A DNA stretch of 50,072 nucleotides from JBBDXI01 sp040902425 (GTDB lineage Bacteria > Planctomycetota > Phycisphaerae > Phycisphaerales > UBA1924), in NCBI GenBank assembly GCA_040902425.1, contig JBBDXI010000009.1, positions 1-50,072 of the forward strand. The letters run 5' to 3'. A model generated the notes under the pieces. It was not told the origin of the DNA. It was given only the letters and a program-made list of their open reading frames with translations, and ran no database searches. Shown piece by piece: positions 1 to 9,412 of this stretch; position 1 is the stretch's first letter, and every line of letters begins with the position of its first letter. Position numbers and translations under genes: made by a program.

Positions 1-2
1 GC

Positions 3-3000
3 GAGGCCAGCGGCACCAACAACATGGTCAAGACCTCCGAACTGACCTTCGACGGAGGGAGCGCGGGCGGGAACAGCCACGTCACCACCCGCACTTCCTT
101 CATCCAGGACAGCGCCACCGGCCAGCGGCAGACCACGTACACCCACGACTTCCGCGGGCGGGTGCTCCTGAGCACCAACGCCCAGGCCCCGCACACGCTG
201 GTGAAGGTGGACAACCTCGGCCGGGTCACGGCCGCGGCCCAGTACACCTCCACGGGGAGCATCACGGTCGGGACCACCGACCCCGGGGCCACCGGCACCC
301 AGAGCAACCGGGTGGCCCTGTCCAAGACCGCCTACGACGAGCTGGGGCGGGCCTGGAAGACGACGCGGTACAAGATCGACCAGGCGGACGGCTCCGATGA
401 CGACCTCATCGACAGCCTGACGTGGTACGACCCGGCGGGGCGGGTCATGAAGGTCAAGGGCGAGAGTGCGCACCAGAAGTATGCCTACGACCGCCTGGGG
501 AGGCGGACGCGGAGCTTCGACCTCGCCACCGACGACGACACGCAGTACGGGCACGCCTCGGCGAGCACGGCGGTCTGGGACAGCGACGACAACCGCACCA
601 ACCTCGCCGGGGACATTGTCCTGGAGGAGCACCAGACCGCCTACGAGTCCGACGACTCGGACAACGTCCTCATGACCGTCTCGATCCGGCGGAACCACAA
701 CGATCTCGCGAATGGCACCACAGGCGAGCTCGACGACAATGCGGACGGAGGGACGCCGACGCTCCTGACGCTCACAGCGGCGGACGTGACAGGGCGTGTG
801 GATATCACGGCCATGTGGTACGACACCCAGGACCGGATGACGGACACGGTCCGCTACGGGACCAACGCGGGCAGCACCTTCACCCGCGGCAGCCTGAGCG
901 TGCCGACGCGCTCGGACACGGCCCTGCGGACGACGACCGTCTACAACGACAACGGGACCACGCTCGAGATCGAGGCGCCGGGGCTGCCCAGCGCCCCCAC
1001 CGGGACCACGGGGGCCAAGACCCGCTTCGAGTACGACGCCCTCTTCCGCCAGACCAAGGTGATCAGCAACTACGTCAACGGCACCCCGGGCGACGGCACC
1101 GGCGACGACGATCAGACCGTGATCTACGGGTACAGCAAGGCGCTGAGGACCTCGATCACGGCCGACCTGCCAACGGGCAGCACCGACCAGGTGACGACGT
1201 ACATCTACGGCTCGACCAAGGGGACGCCCAGCGCCATGAAGATCGCCACCGGGCACCTGCTGCGGGCGGTGAAGTACCCCGACAGCTCCAACGGCGGCAC
1301 CACCGTCGCGAACATCGACTCGGACAGCTCGGATGTGGTCAGCCACGCCTACAACGCCCAGGGCCAGATGACCTACTCCAAGGACCAGGCCGGGAACGTC
1401 ATCCAGACCAGCTACGACACCGCGGGGCGCGAGACCGCGCGGGATGCCACGGTCGTGGGCGGCTTCGACGACCACGTGTTCCAAATCGCCACCAGCTATC
1501 TCTCCCGCGGCCTGATCGACACGGTCACGCAGCACGGCGACGATGGCGGGACCCAGGTGGTGAGGGACCAGGTCCAGTACGCCTACGACGACTGGGGCAA
1601 CCTGACCACCTTCACGCAGGACCCCGACTCGGCCATCTCGGGCGGCTCGGGCCGCGACCCGTTCCCGGTCACCTTCAGCTACGAGAAGGCCGCGCCGAGC
1701 GGCGCCCGGTCGGTGGTGCGTCGCACCGGCGTCACGCTCGCCGGTGACACGTCCTACCCCGCTTCCTACTCGTACCTTTCCTCCGGCAACCGTCTCGACG
1801 ACGCGGCCTCCCGCGTGACGCGAGTGGTCAGCAACGCTGTCACGCTGGCCGAGTATGGGTACGCCGGCTCCGGGACGCTGATCTCGACCGACCTCGCCGA
1901 GTGCAACGCTCGGACGCAATCTTCGGACGCGGTCGCGTACGACCGATTGGACCGCTTCGACCGCGTGATCACCCAAGTCTGGGAAGGCTCGAGCAACCAG
2001 CAGTCCTACGACCGCGCCGGGAAGGAGAACATCTACAGCGTGGCGATCGCTTACGACCGCAACTCCAACATCGTCAGCGTCCTGGACAGTCTCCGCACAT
2101 CCGGCGGGACGCGGGTGTTTGATGCGCTCTACGGCCTCGACAACTTGAACCGTCTCATCCAGACCGACGAGGGCGAGTTGACGAGCGGGATCACGACCCG
2201 CTCCCGCTACGAGCAGTGGACGCTCGACCAGGTGGGCAACTGGTCGAACCACAAGGTGGACCTCAACGGGGACAAGGACTACCTGGACAACGTGCCGCCG
2301 CAGGAGTTCCAGGAGGACCGGACGCACAACGTCGTCAACGAGCTGACTGACCGGGACCAGGACACCAACGCCACCGCCGGCTACGAGAACGCCTACAACC
2401 TGGCTTACGACGCCGTGGGCAACCTCGCCGACGACGGCGAGGGCTACACGTACATCTACGACGCCTTCGGCCGACTCCGCAAAGTCCTGGTTGACATCGG
2501 CGGGACCACGTACGACGTGGTCGAGCACCGCTACAACGGGCTGGGGTACCGGATCGGGTACCACTACGACGTGGACACCGACGTTGACGTCGACGATGAC
2601 GACCCCTGGTACTGGCACGCCTACGACGAGCGGTGGCGGATCATCGGGACGTACTACCACGACCCGAACACGGCCGCGACCGACGACGATGCCCCCAAGG
2701 AGCGTTTTGTCTACCACGCGGCCGGCTTTGGCGGGTACGGGGGGAGCAGCTATATTGACAGCGTGATCCTCCGGGACAAGGACGCCAACACCAGCTGGGA
2801 GGCGGCCTCCGACGGGACGCTCGAAGAGCGGCGCTACTACTGCCAGAACTGGCGGGCGGATGTCTCGGCGGTTTTGACGGACGCGGGCAAGCTGGTCGAG
2901 TCGGTGAAGTACAGCAGCTACGGGGTGGCGTACGGGCTGCCGACGGGGGACACCGACAGCGACGGGGACTACGACGCGACCGACGCGGGCGCGATCGGGG

Positions 3001-3950
3001 GCGGGGGGTACAACGTCCTGGAGGACGCCGACCTCGACGGGGACAACGACGCGGCGGATGCGACCTTCGCTAGCGCGGTCGTGGGGGGCTACCAGACGCT
3101 CGGACGCGGCACGCTGTCGTCAACCGGCGTCCAGAACCGAAAGGGGTACGCCGGGTACGAGATGGACCCGGTCATGCTTGGGAGCAAGTATCACGCCCGG
3201 CATAGCGTGTACAGCGCGGTGGTGGGGAGGTGGATACGACGGGACCGTGCGGGGTATGGAGACGGACCTAACCTTCATCAGTACGTCAAGTCCGCTCCGA
3301 TTGTCCTTCTTGACCCGCTGGGTTTAGCGAGTACGGTTGGTGGGGGACCGATCCCGCGTTTTCCGCGCTATTTGGGGTGCGCAATGAGCACGCTGACCCG
3401 TCAGGAGTGCGAGGCGTGCTGTCAACGGGTTTTCACAAAAGGCGATGCGCTTGAGAAGTGCCTCGAAGCTTGCAAATACCGACCCCCAGTCTACACGCCG
3501 CCTCTTCCCGGTACTCCCGGCACCCCAGAGGAGAGGCACTGTGAAGAGGTCTGTAAGAACCCAGACACTCACGGAGGAGTTACATGCGTAAATGGACAGC
3601 TAATCGTCTGCATCTGTGACCAGAACATTAGCATTCCTTCTGTAACGTGGAATACCCAATACCGGAAGTGCGTCCTGCGGCACGAGGGTATCAACTGGCG
3701 CGCGTCCCAGTGCAATCCGAACCCGAACCCTGGACAGTTTCCAGTCGTACCGAAGGACCCCTGGATTTGCGCTGCTACATGTAACGAAGCAGAAGCCTAC
3801 GAGGATATGGTTCGGTGTGTTCAAGAAATTGACTGCGGCGGAGACGCGGTCTGCGAAGAGAAAAAGGCGGAGGTACTCAAGCGCATAAGCCCGAGGGCCC
3901 AAGATCTTAGGAACAGGTGCGAGGAGTGTCGCCAAAGATTCCCCCGATGA
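3..3950 (+). CDS. RHS/YD-repeat protein with Cys-rich C-terminal tip (5' partial)
   Basis: The frame is open from base 3, so the N-terminus lies outside the window; 1315 residues are visible. Many YD repeats are visible (YDELGR, YDPAGR, YDRLGR, YDTAGR, YDAVGN, YDAFGR), the signature of RHS proteins that wrap a beta-cage around a C-terminal cargo. The core ends near nt 3331 with a GRWIRRD...NLHQYV...LLDPLGL signature, the RHS-associated core. Just before it are two Asp-rich loops (DTDSDGDYDATDAG and DADLDGDNDAADA) that look like dockerin or EF-hand calcium loops. After the core comes a tip of about 205 residues with 20 cysteines and a CVLRHE motif, in visibly lower-GC sequence than the cage. 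Known for the family: variable tips are often toxins or surface modules. Toxin activity here is inference. The stop overlaps the next start (ATGA). Confidence 0.9.
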   Translation, partial: EASGTNNMVKTSELTFDGGSAGGNSHVTTRTSFIQDSATGQRQTTYTHDFRGRVLLSTNAQAPHTLVKVDNLGRVTAAAQYTSTGSITVGTTDPGATGTQSNRVALSKTAYDELGRAWKTTRYKIDQADGSDDDLIDSLTWYDPAGRVMKVKGESAHQKYAYDRLGRRTRSFDLATDDDTQYGHASASTAVWDSDDNRTNLAGDIVLEEHQTAYESDDSDNVLMTVSIRRNHNDLANGTTGELDDNADGGTPTLLTLTAADVTGRVDITAMWYDTQDRMTDTVRYGTNAGSTFTRGSLSVPTRSDTALRTTTVYNDNGTTLEIEAPGLPSAPTGTTGAKTRFEYDALFRQTKVISNYVNGTPGDGTGDDDQTVIYGYSKALRTSITADLPTGSTDQVTTYIYGSTKGTPSAMKIATGHLLRAVKYPDSSNGGTTVANIDSDSSDVVSHAYNAQGQMTYSKDQAGNVIQTSYDTAGRETARDATVVGGFDDHVFQIATSYLSRGLIDTVTQHGDDGGTQVVRDQVQYAYDDWGNLTTFTQDPDSAISGGSGRDPFPVTFSYEKAAPSGARSVVRRTGVTLAGDTSYPASYSYLSSGNRLDDAASRVTRVVSNAVTLAEYGYAGSGTLISTDLAECNARTQSSDAVAYDRLDRFDRVITQVWEGSSNQQSYDRAGKENIYSVAIAYDRNSNIVSVLDSLRTSGGTRVFDALYGLDNLNRLIQTDEGELTSGITTRSRYEQWTLDQVGNWSNHKVDLNGDKDYLDNVPPQEFQEDRTHNVVNELTDRDQDTNATAGYENAYNLAYDAVGNLADDGEGYTYIYDAFGRLRKVLVDIGGTTYDVVEHRYNGLGYRIGYHYDVDTDVDVDDDDPWYWHAYDERWRIIGTYYHDPNTAATDDDAPKERFVYHAAGFGGYGGSSYIDSVILRDKDANTSWEAASDGTLEERRYYCQNWRADVSAVLTDAGKLVESVKYSSYGVAYGLPTGDTDSDGDYDATDAGAIGGGGYNVLEDADLDGDNDAADATFASAVVGGYQTLGRGTLSSTGVQNRKGYAGYEMDPVMLGSKYHARHSVYSAVVGRWIRRDRAGYGDGPNLHQYVKSAPIVLLDPLGLASTVGGGPIPRFPRYLGCAMSTLTRQECEACCQRVFTKGDALEKCLEACKYRPPVYTPPLPGTPGTPEERHCEEVCKNPDTHGGVTCVNGQLIVCICDQNISIPSVTWNTQYRKCVLRHEGINWRASQCNPNPNPGQFPVVPKDPWICAATCNEAEAYEDMVRCVQEIDCGGDAVCEEKKAEVLKRISPRAQDLRNRCEECRQRFPR

Positions 3951-4600
3951 CAGTCGCCCTTGTTACCGCAGCCAAATACACGCTGGTCGGTCTTGTGCTG
4001 AGCTTAGTAAGTTCTTGGTCGATTGCTATCATCAACCCAAGAGCCCACACGGCACGCATAGGTGTTACTTCCAGTGGATTGGGTTGGACGTTTTCCGTCG
4101 GCTGGGCGGTCGAGCGGTTGTATCTCTATAGCGATCCCTTTGGTTACACTCACTTTCCCCCGCTCGGGTCAGAGGCTCCTCTTCCCCCTCCGTTCTTCAA
4201 CGTTGCGAGGCATCGAACACCAGTGCCCATCACGGGAATGACTTCGGTGCTTGAGCGGCTACACAGGAGCGGGGCCTCAGAGGTACGCGCAGAATCGTTT
4301 GGGTTTCCCTTCCGAGTTTTGGCGCGATACGAGGCGGTGGGGTGGCCCAAGCGCAGGCGCGCCGAGTGGGCGTTGCCGACCATAATAGGGGACGTGCCAC
4401 TGTTTGTCTTGCCATCTGGTCTGGCCGCCAGTGTCGTCGTCTATGGAGGCGTCGCGTATGCAGTGATAATAGTCGCGAGGAGCCTTAGACGTAGTTATCT
4501 GCTAAGACGATGTAGGTGTGCGATTTGTGGTTATACAAATGCCGGCCTAAAGGTCTGTCCTGAGTGCGGGTCTCCCGAGTTTCGCGGCCCTCGACGATAA
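3947..4600 (+). CDS. Two-TM membrane protein with C-terminal zinc ribbon
   Basis: A protein of 217 residues, taking the ATG that overlaps the RHS stop codon by four bases (ATGA), which implies translational coupling; a GTG ten codons earlier is possible. It has a hydrophobic segment at about residues 4-30, a second at about 155-180, and a C-terminal CxxC...CPEC motif with the ICGYTNAGL signature. Short zinc ribbons of the form CGYDLxGL...CPECG are common in planctomycete membrane proteins, and this is a divergent member. GC content is lower than in the RHS cage and similar to the RHS tip, suggesting the tip and this gene moved together. The position directly behind a variable RHS tip is where an immunity gene would sit, but nothing in the sequence proves that role. 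Confidence 0.7.
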   Translation: MTVALVTAAKYTLVGLVLSLVSSWSIAIINPRAHTARIGVTSSGLGWTFSVGWAVERLYLYSDPFGYTHFPPLGSEAPLPPPFFNVARHRTPVPITGMTSVLERLHRSGASEVRAESFGFPFRVLARYEAVGWPKRRRAEWALPTIIGDVPLFVLPSGLAASVVVYGGVAYAVIIVARSLRRSYLLRRCRCAICGYTNAGLKVCPECGSPEFRGPRR

Positions 4601-4790
4601 TCCATCGCTTTTGGCCCGTTATCACGAATGGACAACCTTTCGCCGGAAGTTTCTCGAAGCTCAGCGGCGGGGTTGCCGGGTGGCAGGTCGGACGGTGGCC
4701 GGGAAATCGATTGCTGGCCACCGGAAGATTAGATCGTTGCAGTCGTTCGTACCGCTGGCAGGGCAGCGCGCGACGGGGCTGGGCCTCCTG
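4601..4790. other. Gene-free stretch before the IS element
   Basis: About 190 bases between the zinc-ribbon gene and the left end of the IS5-type element. Short open frames exist on both strands but none has a ribosome binding site or recognisable protein character. It is the left flank of the insertion target; its natural continuation is the sequence to the right of 6096. Confidence 0.5.
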
Positions 4791-4810
4791 ACTAGCAGGC
4801 CGCTAAGCAA
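4791..4810 (+). repeat. IS5-type left terminal inverted repeat
   Basis: ACTAGCAGGCCGCTAAGCAA is the exact reverse complement of 6077-6096. The next inward bases no longer match. Confidence 0.9.
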
Positions 4811-4859
4811 GCCCCTTTGACCGATGGTAGTGTGCCGGGATCGGCACGGAGGCCATCGG

Positions 4860-5984
4860 ATGCGCGGACAGGTAGACGGATCGTCGGCGGTGTGGGTGGT
4901 GTTCGACGCGGAGGCGCGGGTGCCGGCGGATCATCCGCTGCGGGCGATCCGGGCCTGGTGCGACGCGCGGCTGCGGGAGATGAGCCGGGACTTCGACCGG
5001 GCGTACGGGACCACCGGGCGGCCGGGGGTCCCCCCCGAGCAGCTGCTCAAGGCGCTGCTGCTGCAGGCGCTGTACTCCATCCCCAGCGAGATCAAGCTGA
5101 TGGAGGCGGTGGAGCACAACCTGCTCTACCGCTGGTTCCTGGGCCTGCCCCTGGACCGCCCGGCCTGGACGCCGGAGGTGTTCAGCATGAACCGGGACCG
5201 GTTCGCGTCCTTCGACCTGGTCCGCAAGTTCTTCGACCGCGTGGTGGCGGAGGCGATCGAGGGCGGGCTGGTGAGCCCCGACCACTTCTCTATCGACGGG
5301 TCGCTGATCCGATCCCTGGCCAGCCACAAGAGCCTCACGCCGATCGACGGGGAGGAGCCCCCCGATCAGGGCCACGGGGGCGAGAAGGGGCGCGACGCGG
5401 ACGTGGACTGGAAGGGCCAGAAGCGCTCCAACGCCACCCACCGCAGCACGACCGACCCCGAGGCGCGGCTGGCGCGCAAGGGGCCGGGGCGCGAATCGCA
5501 CTTGTGCCATAGCGCCCACGTGGTGATGGAGAACCGCAGCGGGCTGTGCCTGGCGGTGGCGGTGGACAGGGCCGACGGGCACGCCGAGCGTCGCAGCGCG
5601 CTGCGTCTGCTGCGCCGCATCCGGCGTCGCCACGGCCTGGTGCCCGGGACCGCCGGGCTGGACGCCGGGTACAAGGCCGGCGAGTTCCTCGCGGCCCTGG
5701 AGGCGCACGGCACGACGCCGCACGTGCCCGTCGCCGAGGCGCTGATCCGTGGCGGGAGCCCCGGGGCCCACGCCCGCCGGCGCGCCCGCCGCAGGATGGG
5801 GACCGTCGGGTACCGGCTCAGCCAGCGGGTGCGCAAGCGCGCCGAGCAGGTCTTCGGCTGGTGCAAGACCGTGGGCCGCCTGGCCCGAACGCGCTTCATC
5901 GGACAGGACCGCATCGAGGCCGAGGCCATGATCACCGCCGCCGCGTACAACCTCCTGCGGATCGCCAACCTGGGCAGGGCGTAG
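4860..5984 (+). CDS. IS5-family DDE transposase
   Basis: A protein of 374 residues that would catalyse cut-and-paste movement of its element. The start at 4860 is chosen because GGAGG (4848-4852) sits 7 nt upstream; an ATG at 4824 lacks one. The N-terminal part matches the DUF772-type transposase domain (the ADHPLRAIRAW and NLLYRWFLGLPLD segments, then the FSMNRDRF segment). A DDE triad is visible: D146 in FSIDGSLI, D268 in GLDAGYKAGEF and E329 in RKRAEQVFGW, followed by the usual C-terminal AAYNLLRIANL segment. Length and motif order fit a complete enzyme. No frameshift is seen, so the element may be active. Subgroup within IS5 is not certain from sequence alone. Confidence 0.92.
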   Translation: MRGQVDGSSAVWVVFDAEARVPADHPLRAIRAWCDARLREMSRDFDRAYGTTGRPGVPPEQLLKALLLQALYSIPSEIKLMEAVEHNLLYRWFLGLPLDRPAWTPEVFSMNRDRFASFDLVRKFFDRVVAEAIEGGLVSPDHFSIDGSLIRSLASHKSLTPIDGEEPPDQGHGGEKGRDADVDWKGQKRSNATHRSTTDPEARLARKGPGRESHLCHSAHVVMENRSGLCLAVAVDRADGHAERRSALRLLRRIRRRHGLVPGTAGLDAGYKAGEFLAALEAHGTTPHVPVAEALIRGGSPGAHARRRARRRMGTVGYRLSQRVRKRAEQVFGWCKTVGRLARTRFIGQDRIEAEAMITAAAYNLLRIANLGRA

Positions 5985-6076
5985 CCCCCGCCCGGGCGTG
6001 GCCCCGGCACCCCCGAGACACCGCCGGTCCCTCGAACCACCCCCGCGAAGGCACCCGATCCTCACGCCACGCGCGG

Positions 6077-6096
6077 TTGCTTAGCGGCCTGCTAGT
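6077..6096 (-). repeat. IS5-type right terminal inverted repeat
   Basis: TTGCTTAGCGGCCTGCTAGT, the perfect inverted partner of 4791-4810. The insertion point coincides with a TAG stop of a short leftward frame (6092-6256). Confidence 0.9.
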
Positions 6097-6256
6097 GGCA
6101 GCGCAGTTTGAGGTGGATCGAAATGATCAGCGCTCGGGCCTCCCGCAGCCGCGCCTTCAGGTCATCGACATCATCGCTTGAGAAGGAAGCGTTTCCACCG
6201 GTCGGAGCACGGTCGACATCGATCTGACCCCTGCGCAACCACCGACGATTGATCAC
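6092..6256 (-). CDS. Possible small protein downstream of the ECF sigma factor
   Basis: A 54-residue frame starts at a GTG that overlaps the TAG stop of the sigma gene by one base (TAGTG), an arrangement typical of translational coupling. The C-terminal half is strongly helical (DDVDDLKARLREARALII). The TAG stop lies in the CTAG at the IS edge, and rebuilding the empty site also gives TAG at that point, so the insertion did not truncate the frame. No family is recognised and no upstream ribosome binding site is needed if it is coupled. It could equally be chance coding in GC-rich DNA. Confidence 0.3.
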   Translation of the reverse strand: MINRRWLRRGQIDVDRAPTGGNASFSSDDVDDLKARLREARALIISIHLKLRCH

Positions 6257-6957
6257 TAGCCCATCAATGTCCTGAAGTGGTCGTAGTCGTCCCCTGTCTC
6301 CTCGCGGATGAGCAAGTTGAGCCTCTTCTGTACTGTCTGGACGGCGGCGTTGAGGTCGGCGGCCGAGTCGAAGCCCAGTTCGATCGCCAATGCGGCCGGC
6401 GCTGGGGGTCGGCAGTTGTTCGCGGCGGGGAGGAACCGGCGCTCTTCGAACGCCCGCCATGTGTGCTCCCTGCCGATCCGAAGGTAATGCGACTGTGCTT
6501 TGTCCACGCAACGCTGAACGATGCCCATGGCCCAGGAGCGGTCGAACGCCTCGTCGGGGTTTCGGGATCTCTCGATCATCTCCAGCTGCTCCCGCGCCAT
6601 ACCGCCCGGCGAGACCGCCGCTTGCAGGCGCCGGCGTGCCCGCCCTCGGCGTGCATCGTCCTTCCGGTAGTTCGCCAGCGATTCGCAGAGCAGGGCCCGC
6701 AGCCTCCCTCTGCTCCGGTCCGCGCGCTCAAAGAGCTGGCGCCCCAGGACCACCTTCACGTAGAACGACTGCGCCAGTTCCTCGGCGGCTTCAGCGCCGA
6801 CCCCCTTCTTGCGAAGGTATGCGAGCACGGGGCCCCGATAGGTCCGGTACAGCGCATCCTGGGCCTCCCGCCTGCGCGTGGCATCAGCATCCCTCAGCAG
6901 GTGGATCAGCGTCCAGCGAGTGGTGCGGAACGCCGCCGCCATTGTGCCCGAGAGCAT
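6256..6957 (-). CDS. ECF-type RNA polymerase sigma factor (planctomycete kinase-linked type)
   Basis: A protein of 233 residues, with GGAGG (6964-6968) 6 nt before the ATG. The N-terminus (FRTTRWTLI, then LYRTYRGPVLAYLRKKG and AEELAQSFYVKVV) is the sigma region 2 of the planctomycete ECF group that is usually written next to Ser/Thr kinases. The segment around residues 190-225 (LAIELGF...AVQTVQKRLNLLIREE) fits the region 4 helix-turn-helix, somewhat degenerate in the turn. It would direct RNA polymerase to a small regulon in response to an envelope or kinase signal. It is divergent from the kinase gene that follows, with a short shared control region. No anti-sigma gene is visible, so regulation by the kinase is a reasonable inference. 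Confidence 0.85.
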   Translation of the reverse strand: MLSGTMAAAFRTTRWTLIHLLRDADATRRREAQDALYRTYRGPVLAYLRKKGVGAEAAEELAQSFYVKVVLGRQLFERADRSRGRLRALLCESLANYRKDDARRGRARRRLQAAVSPGGMAREQLEMIERSRNPDEAFDRSWAMGIVQRCVDKAQSHYLRIGREHTWRAFEERRFLPAANNCRPPAPAALAIELGFDSAADLNAAVQTVQKRLNLLIREETGDDYDHFRTLMG

Positions 6958-7126
6958 GGCATGCCTCCACGCGGGGGCCCGACGGCCCGCCGCCTATTCC
7001 AGCCTACCGCGTGCGTAGCAGCGGGGGAAGGGGTTCGACAAACGGGGGTGCCTCAATCCGGTGGCGCCCATCACAGGCTTGCGGCCTCCCGCCCCGGTAA
7101 TCTGGCGGCTCCTAATCGGAGAGCCT

Positions 7127-9349
<2,223 letters not shown>

Positions 9350-9412
9350 GTGGCGCCACCTATCCGCAGCGGCGGCGTGCGTTCCTTCCAATGCCATCCC
9401 AGGAGACCACAC

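Larger units (their letters stand above)
4791..6096 (+). mobile_element. IS5-type insertion sequence
   Basis: About 1.3 kb carrying one DDE transposase, bounded by perfect 20-bp inverted repeats (4791-4810 and 6077-6096). The outer bases contain CTAG at 4792-4795 and 6092-6095. Because CTAG is palindromic it can be read either as part of the inverted repeat or as a 4-bp target duplication, leaving 15-bp ends starting CAGGCCGC. Some IS5-related groups are known to target CTAG or TA sites, which favours the duplication reading. The element lies between the RHS locus and the ECF sigma locus and looks intact. Confidence 0.85.

Noticed and set aside
4611..4820. Short plus-strand frame between the zinc-ribbon gene and the IS
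   Set aside because: No ribosome binding site, Arg/Gly-rich, and it runs into the IS end.
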